A stretch of 64,000 nucleotides of DNA from Bryobacteraceae bacterium (GTDB lineage Bacteria > Acidobacteriota > Terriglobia > Bryobacterales > Bryobacteraceae): assembly GCA_019748195.1 (NCBI GenBank), contig JAIEPW010000014.1:1-64000 (forward strand), read 5' to 3'. Below the pieces are notes generated by a model. The model had not been told where the DNA came from. It did no database searches and saw only the letters and a program-made list of their open reading frames with translations. Positions 41,490 through 50,279 of the stretch are shown piece after piece. The position numbers and the translations under genes are program-made. Position 1 is the first letter of the stretch. Each line of letters begins with the position of its first letter.

Positions 41490-44356
41490 GACCGCTGAAG
41501 CTCCATCATTCGTTTCACCACCGCAACCATCGAGTCCTTCCCCACGGCGGGCAGCACCAGCTTGTAAAGTTCGGCCTTCAGTTGTCGTTCTTCCGCGACG
41601 TTGTCCCGGAAGTTCGGGAAGTTGCGAATGGCGGCATCGATCTTGGGCGCGACAGCATTCGGGTCACGGGCGCCGGACTGTTTGAGCACCCAGAAGATCG
41701 TGAAAGTGTTGATGTCAAAACCTGAAGACTCGCGCTCACGTCTCGCCGCCAGGTATTCCTCCATCAGCTTGCCGAGTTGCTCCAGGGCCGACTGCGTTGT
41801 GATCTGGCGATCATCGTAGGCCTCGAGGATAGCCTCCGTGCGCTCGCCAATCGGAATCAAGTACGGCTGCTGCTCATCCTCCACGGTGGCCATCAGGCTC
41901 CGTCCGAGGTTGATCACCTTCGGCGGATCGCCGTCATCGGCGGTCTTCAGCGCGTTGAGCGTATTCTCATCGATCTTCACCGGCTTCATCACAGAATCCA
42001 AGCCCGTTCCGATCGCCGTGCGCCTAACCAGATCCTCAGTCTTCTTCATCAGATCGCGGATCAGTGCCACCTTCCGGGAGAATGCGTTGATGACGATCTG
42101 ATAGAGGGCAGAGAGCTTTCCGTAATCCTCGATGTACGGGCGCAAGAACACATCCGGTGAAATGATCTCGTACAGAGTTTCGAGTTCTTGGAAGAGCTTG
42201 TAGAAGGACTCGCGCCGGTCCTTGTCCTCGAATGCCGCGATGGCCCGTTCGAGAGCCTTGTCGTCAATTCGGCCGGAACAGAGTTCGAGGAACGGCCGCG
42301 ACTGTTCCATGAGAATCACGAAGCGCGTCTTCAGAACCTCGATGTTCTGGATCGCGTTGCCAACCAGGTCCGAATCGAAGGAGAGCGCGCTTTCCAGCTT
42401 CTCGAAGATGCCCACGAAATCGAGCACATAGCCAGCCGGCTTCTTGACACCTTCTTCGTCCTCATAAGGCCGGTTGACGCGCGCGATCGCCTGCAGCAGC
42501 GTGTGATCCCGCATGGGCTTGTCCAGGTACATGCAGTAGAGGATCGGTGCATCGAAGCCCGTGAGCAGCTTCTCGGTGACGATGAGAATCTTCGGCTGGG
42601 CATCGCGCTTGACGAATGCGCGCCGGACTCGCTTTTCCTCGTCCTCGCCGAGCTTGAACTCGGCCAGCACTTCGTTGTCGTTATGTGCTGACGTGTAAAT
42701 CACCGTCGAGTATTCTGTCGGCAGGTGTTCGTCCAGCGCCTTCTTGTAGAGCGCGCAAGCTTCCCGGTCCACGCCGACCAGGAATGCCTTGTAGCCCAGA
42801 GGCTCCACATTCTCCCGGAAGTGCTGTGCCACGAAGCGCGCGACCCTTTTCACCCGGTCAGCCGCCTTCAAAAACGTCTTCAGATTTACGGCTCGGTCCA
42901 GGATTCGATTCAATTCCTCGATGTCGCTGATGCCCTGAGTCTCGGCCAGGTCGAGGAACTCCTTTTCCAACTGCTCGCGCGGCACGCGGATGTCGTTCGG
43001 CGCCAGTGTGTAGTTCAGCGGCAGCGTGGTCCCGTCTTCGATGGATTCCGCGATGGAATACTTGTCGAGGTAGCCCTTCTCGTCGTCCTTCCCAAAGACC
43101 TTGAATGTTCCCTTGCCATAAGCGATCCGGTCAATCGGTGTTCCTGTAAACCCGATCATAGTTGCGTTCGGCACGGCGGCAACGAGGTAGTTTCCCAGGT
43201 CGCCACTCGTAGTGCGGTGAGCCTCATCAATCAACAGGAAGACATTCTGCCGCTTCGAAAGGTCTGCGTCCGCCTTATCGAACTTGTGAATCATCGAGAC
43301 CACCAGACCGCGATAGTCCGATTTCAGCAACTCGCGCAGGTGCTGCTTGCTGCGCGCGATTTCAGGCGCCAAACCATACGCCGCCAAGTTCGCAAAGAGC
43401 TGGCTCTCCAGTTCGTTCCGGTCCACCAGCATGATCACCGTCGGCTTCTCGAAGGCCGCCTGGCGCAGGATCAAATCGGCCGCCTTGATCATCGTGAACG
43501 TCTTGCCCGATCCCTGGGTGTGCCAGATCAACCCGGTCCGCTTCTCCGGATCGAGCGCCCGTTCCACCACCTTTTCCACCGCACGCGTCTGATGCTGGCG
43601 CAGAACGATCTTGCGGAGTTCATCGTCCTTCTTGTAGAAGACGATCCAGGATTCGAGGAACCGCAGGAATCGCTCCCGGCCGAAGAAGCGCTTCACCTTG
43701 CGCTCGAAGTTGCCCTTTTCCTCGTCCTTCCAGTTGAAGAGGTTCTTTCGGTCCAGGTTCCAGGTGACTCCATAGTAGAAGTCGATCAGGTGGGTTACAT
43801 CGAACACTTGCGGCGCTGTCACAAGCTCGGGTGTTTCGCGATGGTATCGGCGGATCTGCGTGATCCCCTCATCAATGCCATCCTTCTTCAATGCGCTCTT
43901 GGCTTCAACGAGCGCCACCGGAACGCCGTTGATCGCGAACACCACGTCTGCCCGGTTGCGGAATCGCCCGTTGGTGTATTGCCACTCGTCGGTGACTTGA
44001 AAGACGTTCTCGGCGGGATGGGAAAAGTCGATCAGCACCACGTTGCGCTGACGCTTTTCCGATTCCACGTAGACAGAACGCTCCCCGCGCAGCCAGGCGA
44101 GCACTTCGGCGTTGCCTTCGATGTTGTTGCGGACGCTCTCTATCCGCGCGATCACTTCGTCCGCGTTTGAGACCGTGACAACGCCAGGATTCAGACTGAT
44201 CAGCTTGTCCCGTAATGTTTGGTAGAACAGCGTTCCGCTCTCGCCCCTTCGAAGCGTGAGCGATTGATTGGGAGAAACGTAGGTCCAGCCGATCTCTTGG
44301 ACGTAACCGACCATCGGGCTCTGAACCGTCGCCCGCTCGCTCGCGATGCTAGGCAT
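41486..44356 (-). CDS. hsdR: Type I restriction enzyme R subunit
   Basis: A 956-aa HsdR. The N-terminal PD-(D/E)xK nuclease is visible as RNRADVVFAINGVPVALVEA and K; the motor has Walker A WHTQGSGKTF, the DEAH-like LIDEAHRTTSG and motif III GFTGTPID. A helical C-terminal domain follows. The start at 44356 (MPSIASERATVQ) overlaps hsdS by 8 nt; the longer frame to 44401 is less likely. It cuts unmodified DNA after translocation. Confidence 0.93.
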   Translation of the reverse strand: MPSIASERATVQSPMVGYVQEIGWTYVSPNQSLTLRRGESGTLFYQTLRDKLISLNPGVVTVSNADEVIARIESVRNNIEGNAEVLAWLRGERSVYVESEKRQRNVVLIDFSHPAENVFQVTDEWQYTNGRFRNRADVVFAINGVPVALVEAKSALKKDGIDEGITQIRRYHRETPELVTAPQVFDVTHLIDFYYGVTWNLDRKNLFNWKDEEKGNFERKVKRFFGRERFLRFLESWIVFYKKDDELRKIVLRQHQTRAVEKVVERALDPEKRTGLIWHTQGSGKTFTMIKAADLILRQAAFEKPTVIMLVDRNELESQLFANLAAYGLAPEIARSKQHLRELLKSDYRGLVVSMIHKFDKADADLSKRQNVFLLIDEAHRTTSGDLGNYLVAAVPNATMIGFTGTPIDRIAYGKGTFKVFGKDDEKGYLDKYSIAESIEDGTTLPLNYTLAPNDIRVPREQLEKEFLDLAETQGISDIEELNRILDRAVNLKTFLKAADRVKRVARFVAQHFRENVEPLGYKAFLVGVDREACALYKKALDEHLPTEYSTVIYTSAHNDNEVLAEFKLGEDEEKRVRRAFVKRDAQPKILIVTEKLLTGFDAPILYCMYLDKPMRDHTLLQAIARVNRPYEDEEGVKKPAGYVLDFVGIFEKLESALSFDSDLVGNAIQNIEVLKTRFVILMEQSRPFLELCSGRIDDKALERAIAAFEDKDRRESFYKLFQELETLYEIISPDVFLRPYIEDYGKLSALYQIVINAFSRKVALIRDLMKKTEDLVRRTAIGTGLDSVMKPVKIDENTLNALKTADDGDPPKVINLGRSLMATVEDEQQPYLIPIGERTEAILEAYDDRQITTQSALEQLGKLMEEYLAARRERESSGFDINTFTIFWVLKQSGARDPNAVAPKIDAAIRNFPNFRDNVAEERQLKAELYKLVLPAVGKDSMVAVVKRMMELQRS

Positions 44357-45581
44357 GGTTGACCTCCGCAAGGTTGAAATCCTTGACACAGATCGCACCA
44401 TTCATCAGTTGAGGAAGAGTAGCGGCGAACAGCCTCGACAGGGCCTCTGAGCGCTTTGCAGCGATCATGTGTCGGCGCGTCAGTTGCATCAGCGCATGGG
44501 CGATGTCTTGTTGCTCCTGCTTCGGAGGCAAAGGCACCTCGATATTCGCAATGAAGGCACAGGTCAAAGCGCCCTTTGTGCTTCCGCCTGATGAGCTAAC
44601 TTGGCGGAAATAGGGATATAGACTCTGCAAGTAGAAAAGGTAGAACTCCGGCAGCACAGACGGATCGCGGAACTGCACGTATGCTAGGTGCTGATTGATA
44701 CAGGTGTCGGTCTCTAGCAACGCGACGTTACCCAACGTCTTGCCTTGTCCGGTTATCGCCACGACTAGACTCTTTCGAGGAACTAACGGCAGATGACACT
44801 CCCGAAAGGCCGCCTGAGTAACAAATTCCTCCGCGCGATTGATGATAACCTCGTGAATCTTGGTGCTCGTGATCCACGGAATGTCCCCGCCGTCCCAGTA
44901 GTCCGCATTGGTCCTCTTTGGGGTAGAGCCGTTACCAATCTTCGCGATGTCGCCGAGCCTCACAGTTTTCCAGCTTTCCGGGACTAGTCCGGTCTCGAGT
45001 TGCTTTAGTGGTTCGTCGCGAAACCCCTCTTGAAAGAGCTTCGCCATCGTCGCCGACTTCAGTGAAGCTAGAGCCTCAACCAGACGTTCTTCGATTCGCA
45101 AGGACTCTTCGAAGGATTTGAGAACAGCAGTTATTCTCGACTGCTCTGTGAGGGAGGGTATTTGGGCAACAAACCTCGAGATGGAAGCCCAGGACGTGCG
45201 CGGATGATTGACGCCAACGGTAGTTGCCTCCGCATAAGAGATGAAGTCTGAAGTATGCAAAAGGAGAGCCAGAAACTCGGGATTGATCTTGGACCGATTG
45301 GGTTCGAGTGGCAGCAGTTCCGTTGAACAAACGCCGTCGAATGGCGCGATAACGGCCTTATCAAGGTAAGGCCGGAGTTTTCCATAGAGAATGTCGCTCC
45401 TCCGAAACCGGCTCTTGCTACTACGAACTCCATCAACCGATCCCCACCGGGAGAGGGACAGTCTGCCAGTGTCCACGTGCTCCATGGCGACGTAGTACTC
45501 ACTCTCCAGATCATCGGCCGAAGCTTGTTCTGTGCGCATGGAGCAGAGTTGATCCAGGCGAAGCGTTTCCCACTGACTCAT
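44349..45581 (-). CDS. hsdS: Type I restriction enzyme S (specificity) subunit
   Basis: A 410-aa HsdS with two target-recognition domains. The second begins around GLVPESWKTVRLGDIAKIGNG and has typical TPKRTNADYWDGGDIPWITS; the first starts with WETLRLDQLCSM. Conserved helical spacers (LTEQSRITAVLKSFEESLRI and LPPKQEQQDIAHALMQL) separate them. It overlaps hsdM by 4 nt. The target sequence cannot be predicted. Confidence 0.9.
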   Translation of the reverse strand: MSQWETLRLDQLCSMRTEQASADDLESEYYVAMEHVDTGRLSLSRWGSVDGVRSSKSRFRRSDILYGKLRPYLDKAVIAPFDGVCSTELLPLEPNRSKINPEFLALLLHTSDFISYAEATTVGVNHPRTSWASISRFVAQIPSLTEQSRITAVLKSFEESLRIEERLVEALASLKSATMAKLFQEGFRDEPLKQLETGLVPESWKTVRLGDIAKIGNGSTPKRTNADYWDGGDIPWITSTKIHEVIINRAEEFVTQAAFRECHLPLVPRKSLVVAITGQGKTLGNVALLETDTCINQHLAYVQFRDPSVLPEFYLFYLQSLYPYFRQVSSSGGSTKGALTCAFIANIEVPLPPKQEQQDIAHALMQLTRRHMIAAKRSEALSRLFAATLPQLMNGAICVKDFNLAEVNHA

Positions 45582-47446
45582 AGCGCCCCCCGGCCAAATC
45601 CTATCGACGCGAAAACCGATTCTAGGTGAAGATCCATTTCAGCCTGTTCAGTGGTGAGACGACGGTACTCAGCAAGGGCAGCACCGAGGTCCGTTGTGAA
45701 ATCCTTACTGCTCGTCCGGATATATCGTGATGGTGAGAGGTTGAAGTCCGCTTCTGAGATTGCATTTCGGTCAACCGCCCGACACAACCCCTCCTGATCC
45801 CGCCACTCTCGGAAGCACTCGACCACCTTCCGGATACCCTCCTCGCTGAGTTCATTCTTTGGACGGCCCTTTTTAAACTCTGCGCTGGCGTTGATCAATA
45901 GCACCTGACCGCGGCGGGCCTTTGGCTTCGCGGCGTTTAGGACGAGGATCAGTCCGGCGGCCGTTGTGTTGTAAAAGAGGTTGTCAGGGAGGAGAATGAC
46001 ACTTTCGATTAGGTCCTGATCGACGAACCATCGCCGGACAGATTTCTCCTTGTTCTCTCCGTGGCCTCCGCTGCCGCGGCTCGCCGCGCCAGTATCGATC
46101 ACGACTGCGCCGCGCCCTTTCTCGCCCAAGGACGCCGCCACGTGCTGCAGCCAGGCCCAGTCCGCGCTCGAAGTCGGAGCATAGCCCCCCCGAGTCTCAA
46201 ACCTTTCGTAAGGATCGTTCTCGTAGCTCTTGGGGTCGAAGTTGTCCTGGTTCCACATTGGATTGGTGACAACGATGTCGAACTGCCGGAGCCGGCTGTC
46301 GTTTAGGAACTTTGGATTGCTCATGGTATTGCCACGAACGATTTCACCGGCCATGTCATGCAGCACCATGTTCATCCGCGCGATGGCGAAGGAGGATCCG
46401 GTCAGTTCCTGGCCGTGGAGCTTGAGCGGGCGGTCGATCTTCTGCTCTCGTTCCTTGAGCGCCAACTGGCACTTGACCAACAAGCCGCCGGATCCGCAGC
46501 AAGGGTCATAGACCTCTTCGCCCTGTTTCGGATTCATCAGCCGCGCCATCAACCACCCCACCTCTTTCGGCGTGAAGAACTCGCCGGCGCTTTGCCCTTG
46601 CCCCTCGGCGAACTTCCGCAACAAGTACTCGTATGCACGGCCAAGGAAATCCGGCTCCACGTCCTTGAGGCCGAGCCGGTAACGGGGATCGCTCAGCGTC
46701 TCAATGAGCCGGGCAAGCGCTTCATCACTGATCTCCCGCTCGCCATTCCTGGTCTCGTTGTAGTCGACGATATCGATCACACCTTGAAGGCTGGGGTTCG
46801 CCTTGGCTATGGCGCGGATGGTGGTGGTGAGCTGTTCGCCTAGCGTCTTCGGCTTGCGGTCCTCGGGCCATTCGAATGGAGTGCGTCCGCTTACGACCGG
46901 CCAGGTTGCTTCGGGCGGAATATAGAACCGCACCAAGGAAGGATCTGCTTCGAGTACGGTGCGCGCAGTCTCTGCGTCGCCAAACTCCTCGGCTAGGCGG
47001 GCGATCTCATCCTCGAAGACGTCCGAGAGCCGCTTGATGAACATCAACGGGAGAATGTAGTCCTTGAACTTCGGGGCGTCCTTTTCGCCGCGAATCGAGC
47101 AGGCCGCTCTCCAGAGGAGGGCTTCCATGGAGCGACTGTCCATGAGTTGCTCGTTGCCATTCGCAGGTTGAGTTTGCCGCCGGCGGCGGGTCGAGACCGG
47201 GGCTTCCGAACTGGGCTTCTCGACCGCAAATCGCTGGCGGAGGTCGGCGAACTCGGGGCCTTGAGACTCCACGAACTGCTCAATTGCGTGCCGGACCGCG
47301 CTGTCGGGAAGGTTCTTACCCTTTTCCCAGCGGTTGACGGTGGGAAAGGACACCCGGAGCTGAGCGGCGAGCTTCTCCTGGGTCAGTCCCAGGCGTCCGC
47401 GTAGTTCGCGGATTGCGGAAGCGAAATCGGGGTCTGTGGTTCTCAT
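45578..47446 (-). CDS. hsdM: XRE-HsdM fusion: type I methyltransferase with N-terminal HTH
   Basis: A 622-aa protein. Residues 8-62 form a Cro/C1-type helix-turn-helix (LGLTQEKLAAQLRVSFPTVN, RWEKGKNLP). After a basic linker the HsdM part has the SAM site VYDPCCGSGGLL (about 313-324) and the catalytic NPMWNQ instead of NPPF/Y. The start is supported by the palindrome-rich promoter region 47447-47500. The fusion implies the enzyme represses its own promoter, timing methylation against restriction (inference). Confidence 0.88.
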   Translation of the reverse strand: MRTTDPDFASAIRELRGRLGLTQEKLAAQLRVSFPTVNRWEKGKNLPDSAVRHAIEQFVESQGPEFADLRQRFAVEKPSSEAPVSTRRRRQTQPANGNEQLMDSRSMEALLWRAACSIRGEKDAPKFKDYILPLMFIKRLSDVFEDEIARLAEEFGDAETARTVLEADPSLVRFYIPPEATWPVVSGRTPFEWPEDRKPKTLGEQLTTTIRAIAKANPSLQGVIDIVDYNETRNGEREISDEALARLIETLSDPRYRLGLKDVEPDFLGRAYEYLLRKFAEGQGQSAGEFFTPKEVGWLMARLMNPKQGEEVYDPCCGSGGLLVKCQLALKEREQKIDRPLKLHGQELTGSSFAIARMNMVLHDMAGEIVRGNTMSNPKFLNDSRLRQFDIVVTNPMWNQDNFDPKSYENDPYERFETRGGYAPTSSADWAWLQHVAASLGEKGRGAVVIDTGAASRGSGGHGENKEKSVRRWFVDQDLIESVILLPDNLFYNTTAAGLILVLNAAKPKARRGQVLLINASAEFKKGRPKNELSEEGIRKVVECFREWRDQEGLCRAVDRNAISEADFNLSPSRYIRTSSKDFTTDLGAALAEYRRLTTEQAEMDLHLESVFASIGFGRGAL

Positions 47447-47453
47447 AGTCGTT

Positions 47454-47496
47454 TCGTATACGATGATATTTTATAGTACTTGATAAGGCAAGTGCT
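47454..47496 (-). promoter_or_regulatory. hsdMSR promoter with two candidate operators
   Basis: Read leftward toward hsdM: TTAGCA, 17 bp, TATAAA form a possible promoter. The inverted repeat AGTACTTG-N6-CAAGTGCT (47475-47496, one mismatch) covers it, and the perfect palindrome TCGTATACGA (47454-47463) lies between the -10 and the start. Either could bind the N-terminal HTH of HsdM. The region is locally AT-rich against a GC-rich background. Confidence 0.5.
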
Positions 47497-47568
47497 AATT
47501 ATCGGAGCGAGTAGGGCCACCGTCGTCGACAGACCTGATCGAAGTATCGCACATCTATCGGCTAGTGT

Positions 47569-47610
47569 ATAGCTATTTTTTGTTGAACTGATAGCTGCTT
47601 GTGGTATAGT
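47569..47610 (+). promoter_or_regulatory. Promoter and ATAGCT repeats for the CopG/GNAT pair
   Basis: TTGAAC (47583-47588), 16 bp, TATAGT (47605-47610) form a good sigma-70-type promoter about 18 bp before the CopG-like start. ATAGCT occurs at 47569-47574 and 47591-47596, 22 bp apart (two helical turns), bracketing the -35. This is a likely site for the ribbon-helix-helix regulator. Confidence 0.5.
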
Positions 47611-47628
47611 GGGTGTGGGACCTTGCGC

Positions 47629-47841
47629 ATGGCTGATCGAAAAACAATGACGTTGAACTTGACGGAGGCGGAGATGGAGGCTCTGGAAAGACTCTGCAAA
47701 CAAAAGGACTTGAGCAAGACGGCGGTGATTCGACAGGCCCTAAAGCTCTATCAGATGGTGGACGTCCGGCTGGCGCAAGGGGATTCGTTGTTCTTCGAGG
47801 ACAAGGAGAAGAAGAACAAAGCGGAGTTGATGGTGCTGTGA
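47629..47841 (+). CDS. CopG-like ribbon-helix-helix regulator/antitoxin
   Basis: A 70-aa protein: KTMTLNLTEAEMEALERLCK then LSKTAVIRQALKLYQMV, the strand-helix-helix layout of CopG/Arc proteins. The tail is acidic and basic mixed. The GTG of the next gene overlaps its stop (GTGA). Pairing with a GNAT-like protein resembles acetyltransferase toxin-antitoxin modules such as TacAT, but the domain in the partner is diverged. Confidence 0.75.
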   Translation: MADRKTMTLNLTEAEMEALERLCKQKDLSKTAVIRQALKLYQMVDVRLAQGDSLFFEDKEKKNKAELMVL

Positions 47842-48455
47842 GGGAGGAGTCGGCGGTCCTGATAAAAGAGCGGGCGACCGGTCGCCTAGTCGAAGCAACG
47901 CTCATCGACGGCATCACCCGCGTGGAAGTCGAAGAGGCCGAGGAGCAGTGGCGACCGGTCATGGCTCAGCGAATCGAGGACCTACGGGCACGCCAAGCGC
48001 CGCGGTCAAAATGGCCAGAGCATGGTCATTGGGATTGGCGGAAGAAGCATGCGGCCACCCAGGGTTTGCTCGCGTACCGAATGTTGGGGCTGCGTTCCGA
48101 TGGCCGCATGCAGGGATTGATGTTGGTGGTCACCGCCGGGCATGCTTGCAGAATCGCGGAGCAGAAGAACAAGGAGATGGTCTACGTCGACTATGTGGCT
48201 ACAGCGCCGTGGAACTCGCCAAGCGTCGTAGAAGAGCCGCAGTACGGCATGGTCGGCCGTGTATTGATTGCTGCGGCGATCCAACTCAGCCTCGATGAAG
48301 GTTTCAAGGGCCGCCTTGGCCTGCATTCCTTGCCGCAGGCCGAGGAGTTCTACCGCAAGCAATGCGCCATGACAGACCTGGGTGCGGACGAGAAGAAGCA
48401 GAATCTTCGCTATTTTGAAATGACGATAGCGCAGGCAGCGGAGTTCCTCCGCTAG
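47838..48455 (+). CDS. GNAT-like acetyltransferase (possible toxin)
   Basis: A 205-aa protein. The C-terminal half carries a GNAT-type core: MVYVDYVATAPWN, GMVGRVLIAAAIQLSLDEGF (acetyl-CoA loop region and helix) and HSLPQAEEFYRKQ. The N-terminal half is helical. It is translationally coupled to a CopG-like gene. It could be a toxin of a GNAT toxin-antitoxin pair or a protein with a housekeeping transfer role. Confidence 0.65.
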   Translation: MREESAVLIKERATGRLVEATLIDGITRVEVEEAEEQWRPVMAQRIEDLRARQAPRSKWPEHGHWDWRKKHAATQGLLAYRMLGLRSDGRMQGLMLVVTAGHACRIAEQKNKEMVYVDYVATAPWNSPSVVEEPQYGMVGRVLIAAAIQLSLDEGFKGRLGLHSLPQAEEFYRKQCAMTDLGADEKKQNLRYFEMTIAQAAEFLR

Positions 48456-48464
48456 GAGATCAGT

Positions 48465-48926
48465 ATGAGACTACGACAGAATCGTGAGTGGTATGAAAAG
48501 CACGCCGCCCTCGACCAGCCCGCTGAGATCGCGGCCGGTGGATTCTCGTTAGATCAACTGCCGCCTTCGCAGGTAGACGTGAATGAGGCGGACTTGGCGT
48601 TCGGCAGGTTGATCAATCTGAGCAGACGTAACCGAGGATGGTCGATTGAGGAACTGAGCACTCGCGCGAGAGTCGAGGTCAACGACTTGGTGCGCATCGA
48701 GAAGGATCCCCATTTCGTCCCGGGCCCTCGCACGGTCTACCAACTCGCCAACCTGCTGGGCTTCCGCAACGACCGGCTTCTTCAACTCTCTGGAAACACC
48801 AAGCTGCGGGATCGCCGGTTGGGTGAGAATGCCGTCAAATTCGCGGCACGCTCCGAACCGCTTCAGGCGCTAGATCCCGCCGAGCAGAATGCCCTCGAGG
48901 AATTTGTGAAGTATTTGAGCGAGTAG
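48465..48926 (+). CDS. XRE-family HTH regulator
   Basis: A 153-aa protein with an HTH at about residues 40-100: GRLINLSRRNRGWSIEELST, VEVNDLVRIEKDPHF and TVYQLANLLGFR. Its stop overlaps the start of the M78 protease gene by one base. XRE plus ImmA/IrrE pairs regulate mobile elements by cleaving the repressor after damage. Confidence 0.82.
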   Translation: MRLRQNREWYEKHAALDQPAEIAAGGFSLDQLPPSQVDVNEADLAFGRLINLSRRNRGWSIEELSTRARVEVNDLVRIEKDPHFVPGPRTVYQLANLLGFRNDRLLQLSGNTKLRDRRLGENAVKFAARSEPLQALDPAEQNALEEFVKYLSE

Positions 48927-49867
48927 TGGAGCTTGCTGTGAGTTCGAACCACATTCGCAACATCCGGCTGGACGCATATCTTCGGGAAGACGTCGACAAG
49001 ATCGTCGCCCGCGTCCTCCGCGATCTCGGCTCGCCTGAACCTCCACTGAGGCTGGACGATGTTCGCGAGCTGCTGCGTTTGGATCGAGCCTACTACTCTT
49101 CAACTGACGATAGCGCCGCTCGTGAGGTCATCCATCGATTGAAGGTGGCCGGCAAACAGGTGATCGCCAGGCCGACGCTCTTGAAGGAGGCGATTTCCAA
49201 GTTCAATCTGAGGGCGCTCTGGCTGCCGGATCGAAAGCGAATCCTGATTGATGATTCTCTTCCGGATCCCAAAAAGCGTTGGAGCGAGGCGCATGAAGTC
49301 GGGCATACCTTGATTCCCTGGCACAAGGACACCCTTTTCGGAGACGACAAGGCCACCCTCACCCCCGCGTGTCACGCGCAGATTGAAGCTGAGGCCAACT
49401 ATGCCGCCGGGCGTCTGATCTTTCTCGGCGAGCGGTTTGCAAACGAACTCGACGGTCATTCCACCACTATCAAAGCGCTACAGACGTTGCAGAAGCGCTT
49501 TGGGAACAGCATGACGACAACCCTCTGGCGCGCCGTTGAGCACAGTCGGGTTCCCATGATCGGCGCAATCTCCTGCCACCCCAAGTATCGTCCGCCTGAG
49601 TTTGAGGACGACAACCCTTTGCGCTACTACATTCGATCCGACGGATTCGAGGAGATGTTCGGGCACATCGGCGAACAAGAGTTATTCGCCCACATCGACG
49701 GGTACTGCGGATACAAGCGAAGTGGCCCGCTGGGAGAGGCGGAAGTCGTGCTCTCCGATGCTGCCGGCGAAGCGCATGTCTTCAAGTTCGAGACTTTTTT
49801 CAATCGCTACGACGCTTTGACGATTGGCTTGCATGTGAAGCGCGCAAGCCGAGTCGTCGGATTCTAA
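48926..49867 (+). CDS. ImmA/IrrE-like (M78) metallopeptidase
   Basis: A 313-aa protein with a HEVGH zinc motif (residues 123-127), preceded by RKRILIDDSLPDPKKRWSEA and followed by the third ligand region AEANYAAGRLIFLG. Known: ImmA cleaves its cognate XRE repressor and switches on element excision. It pairs with the upstream XRE gene. GTG at 48926 or 48938 is the start. Confidence 0.82.
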   Translation: MELAVSSNHIRNIRLDAYLREDVDKIVARVLRDLGSPEPPLRLDDVRELLRLDRAYYSSTDDSAAREVIHRLKVAGKQVIARPTLLKEAISKFNLRALWLPDRKRILIDDSLPDPKKRWSEAHEVGHTLIPWHKDTLFGDDKATLTPACHAQIEAEANYAAGRLIFLGERFANELDGHSTTIKALQTLQKRFGNSMTTTLWRAVEHSRVPMIGAISCHPKYRPPEFEDDNPLRYYIRSDGFEEMFGHIGEQELFAHIDGYCGYKRSGPLGEAEVVLSDAAGEAHVFKFETFFNRYDALTIGLHVKRASRVVGF

Positions 49868-49884
49868 ACCACCTGGAGAAACAT

Positions 49885-50241
49885 ATGTACACTCCCTACC
49901 CGATTGAGCCGGTACAACAAGAAAGCCTGCCCGGCTGGGGCAAGGTGCTTCTCTTAGTCGGAGCCGCCTACGTCGTCTACAAGGCCTTCGAGAAACCGAC
50001 TCGCCCAGTTCGAAACACGTACCGCTACCGGCTCGTGTCTAAGCGCAAGATTGTGTACCAGGGAATTTCGAATGAGCCATGGCGCCGTGTGGCGGAACAC
50101 GCACGCGACGGAAAGCTGTTCGACGCTATGGAGGTCATCGGCTGCGCGAGGACGCGGGCTGGAGCAAGCAGGAATGAGCGAGAGTCGATCAACACCTATC
50201 GATCGCGCCGTGGCAGGCTGCCTAAGTACAACATGGTCTAG
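49885..50241 (+). CDS. GIY-YIG-like nuclease with membrane anchor
   Basis: A 118-aa protein. A hydrophobic segment (KVLLLVGAAYVVYKAF) is near the N-terminus. The rest has GIY-YIG landmarks: YRYRLVSKRKIVYQGISNEP (Y...Y-x-G), RRVAEHARDGK, FDAMEVIG, then ASRNERESINTY (Glu) and a closing LPKYN. Single GIY-YIG domains usually cut DNA. It lies just before PRTRC B. A membrane-tethered nuclease is unusual. Confidence 0.65.
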   Translation: MYTPYPIEPVQQESLPGWGKVLLLVGAAYVVYKAFEKPTRPVRNTYRYRLVSKRKIVYQGISNEPWRRVAEHARDGKLFDAMEVIGCARTRAGASRNERESINTYRSRRGRLPKYNMV

Positions 50242-50279
50242 CGACACTTAAAGCGTGCACTCGAGTAGGGGGGCGTTCG

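Noticed and set aside
42725-44170. A 481-aa + strand ORF.
   Set aside because: It is the antisense shadow of hsdR, which has clear nuclease and helicase motifs. Long antisense frames are common in GC-rich DNA.
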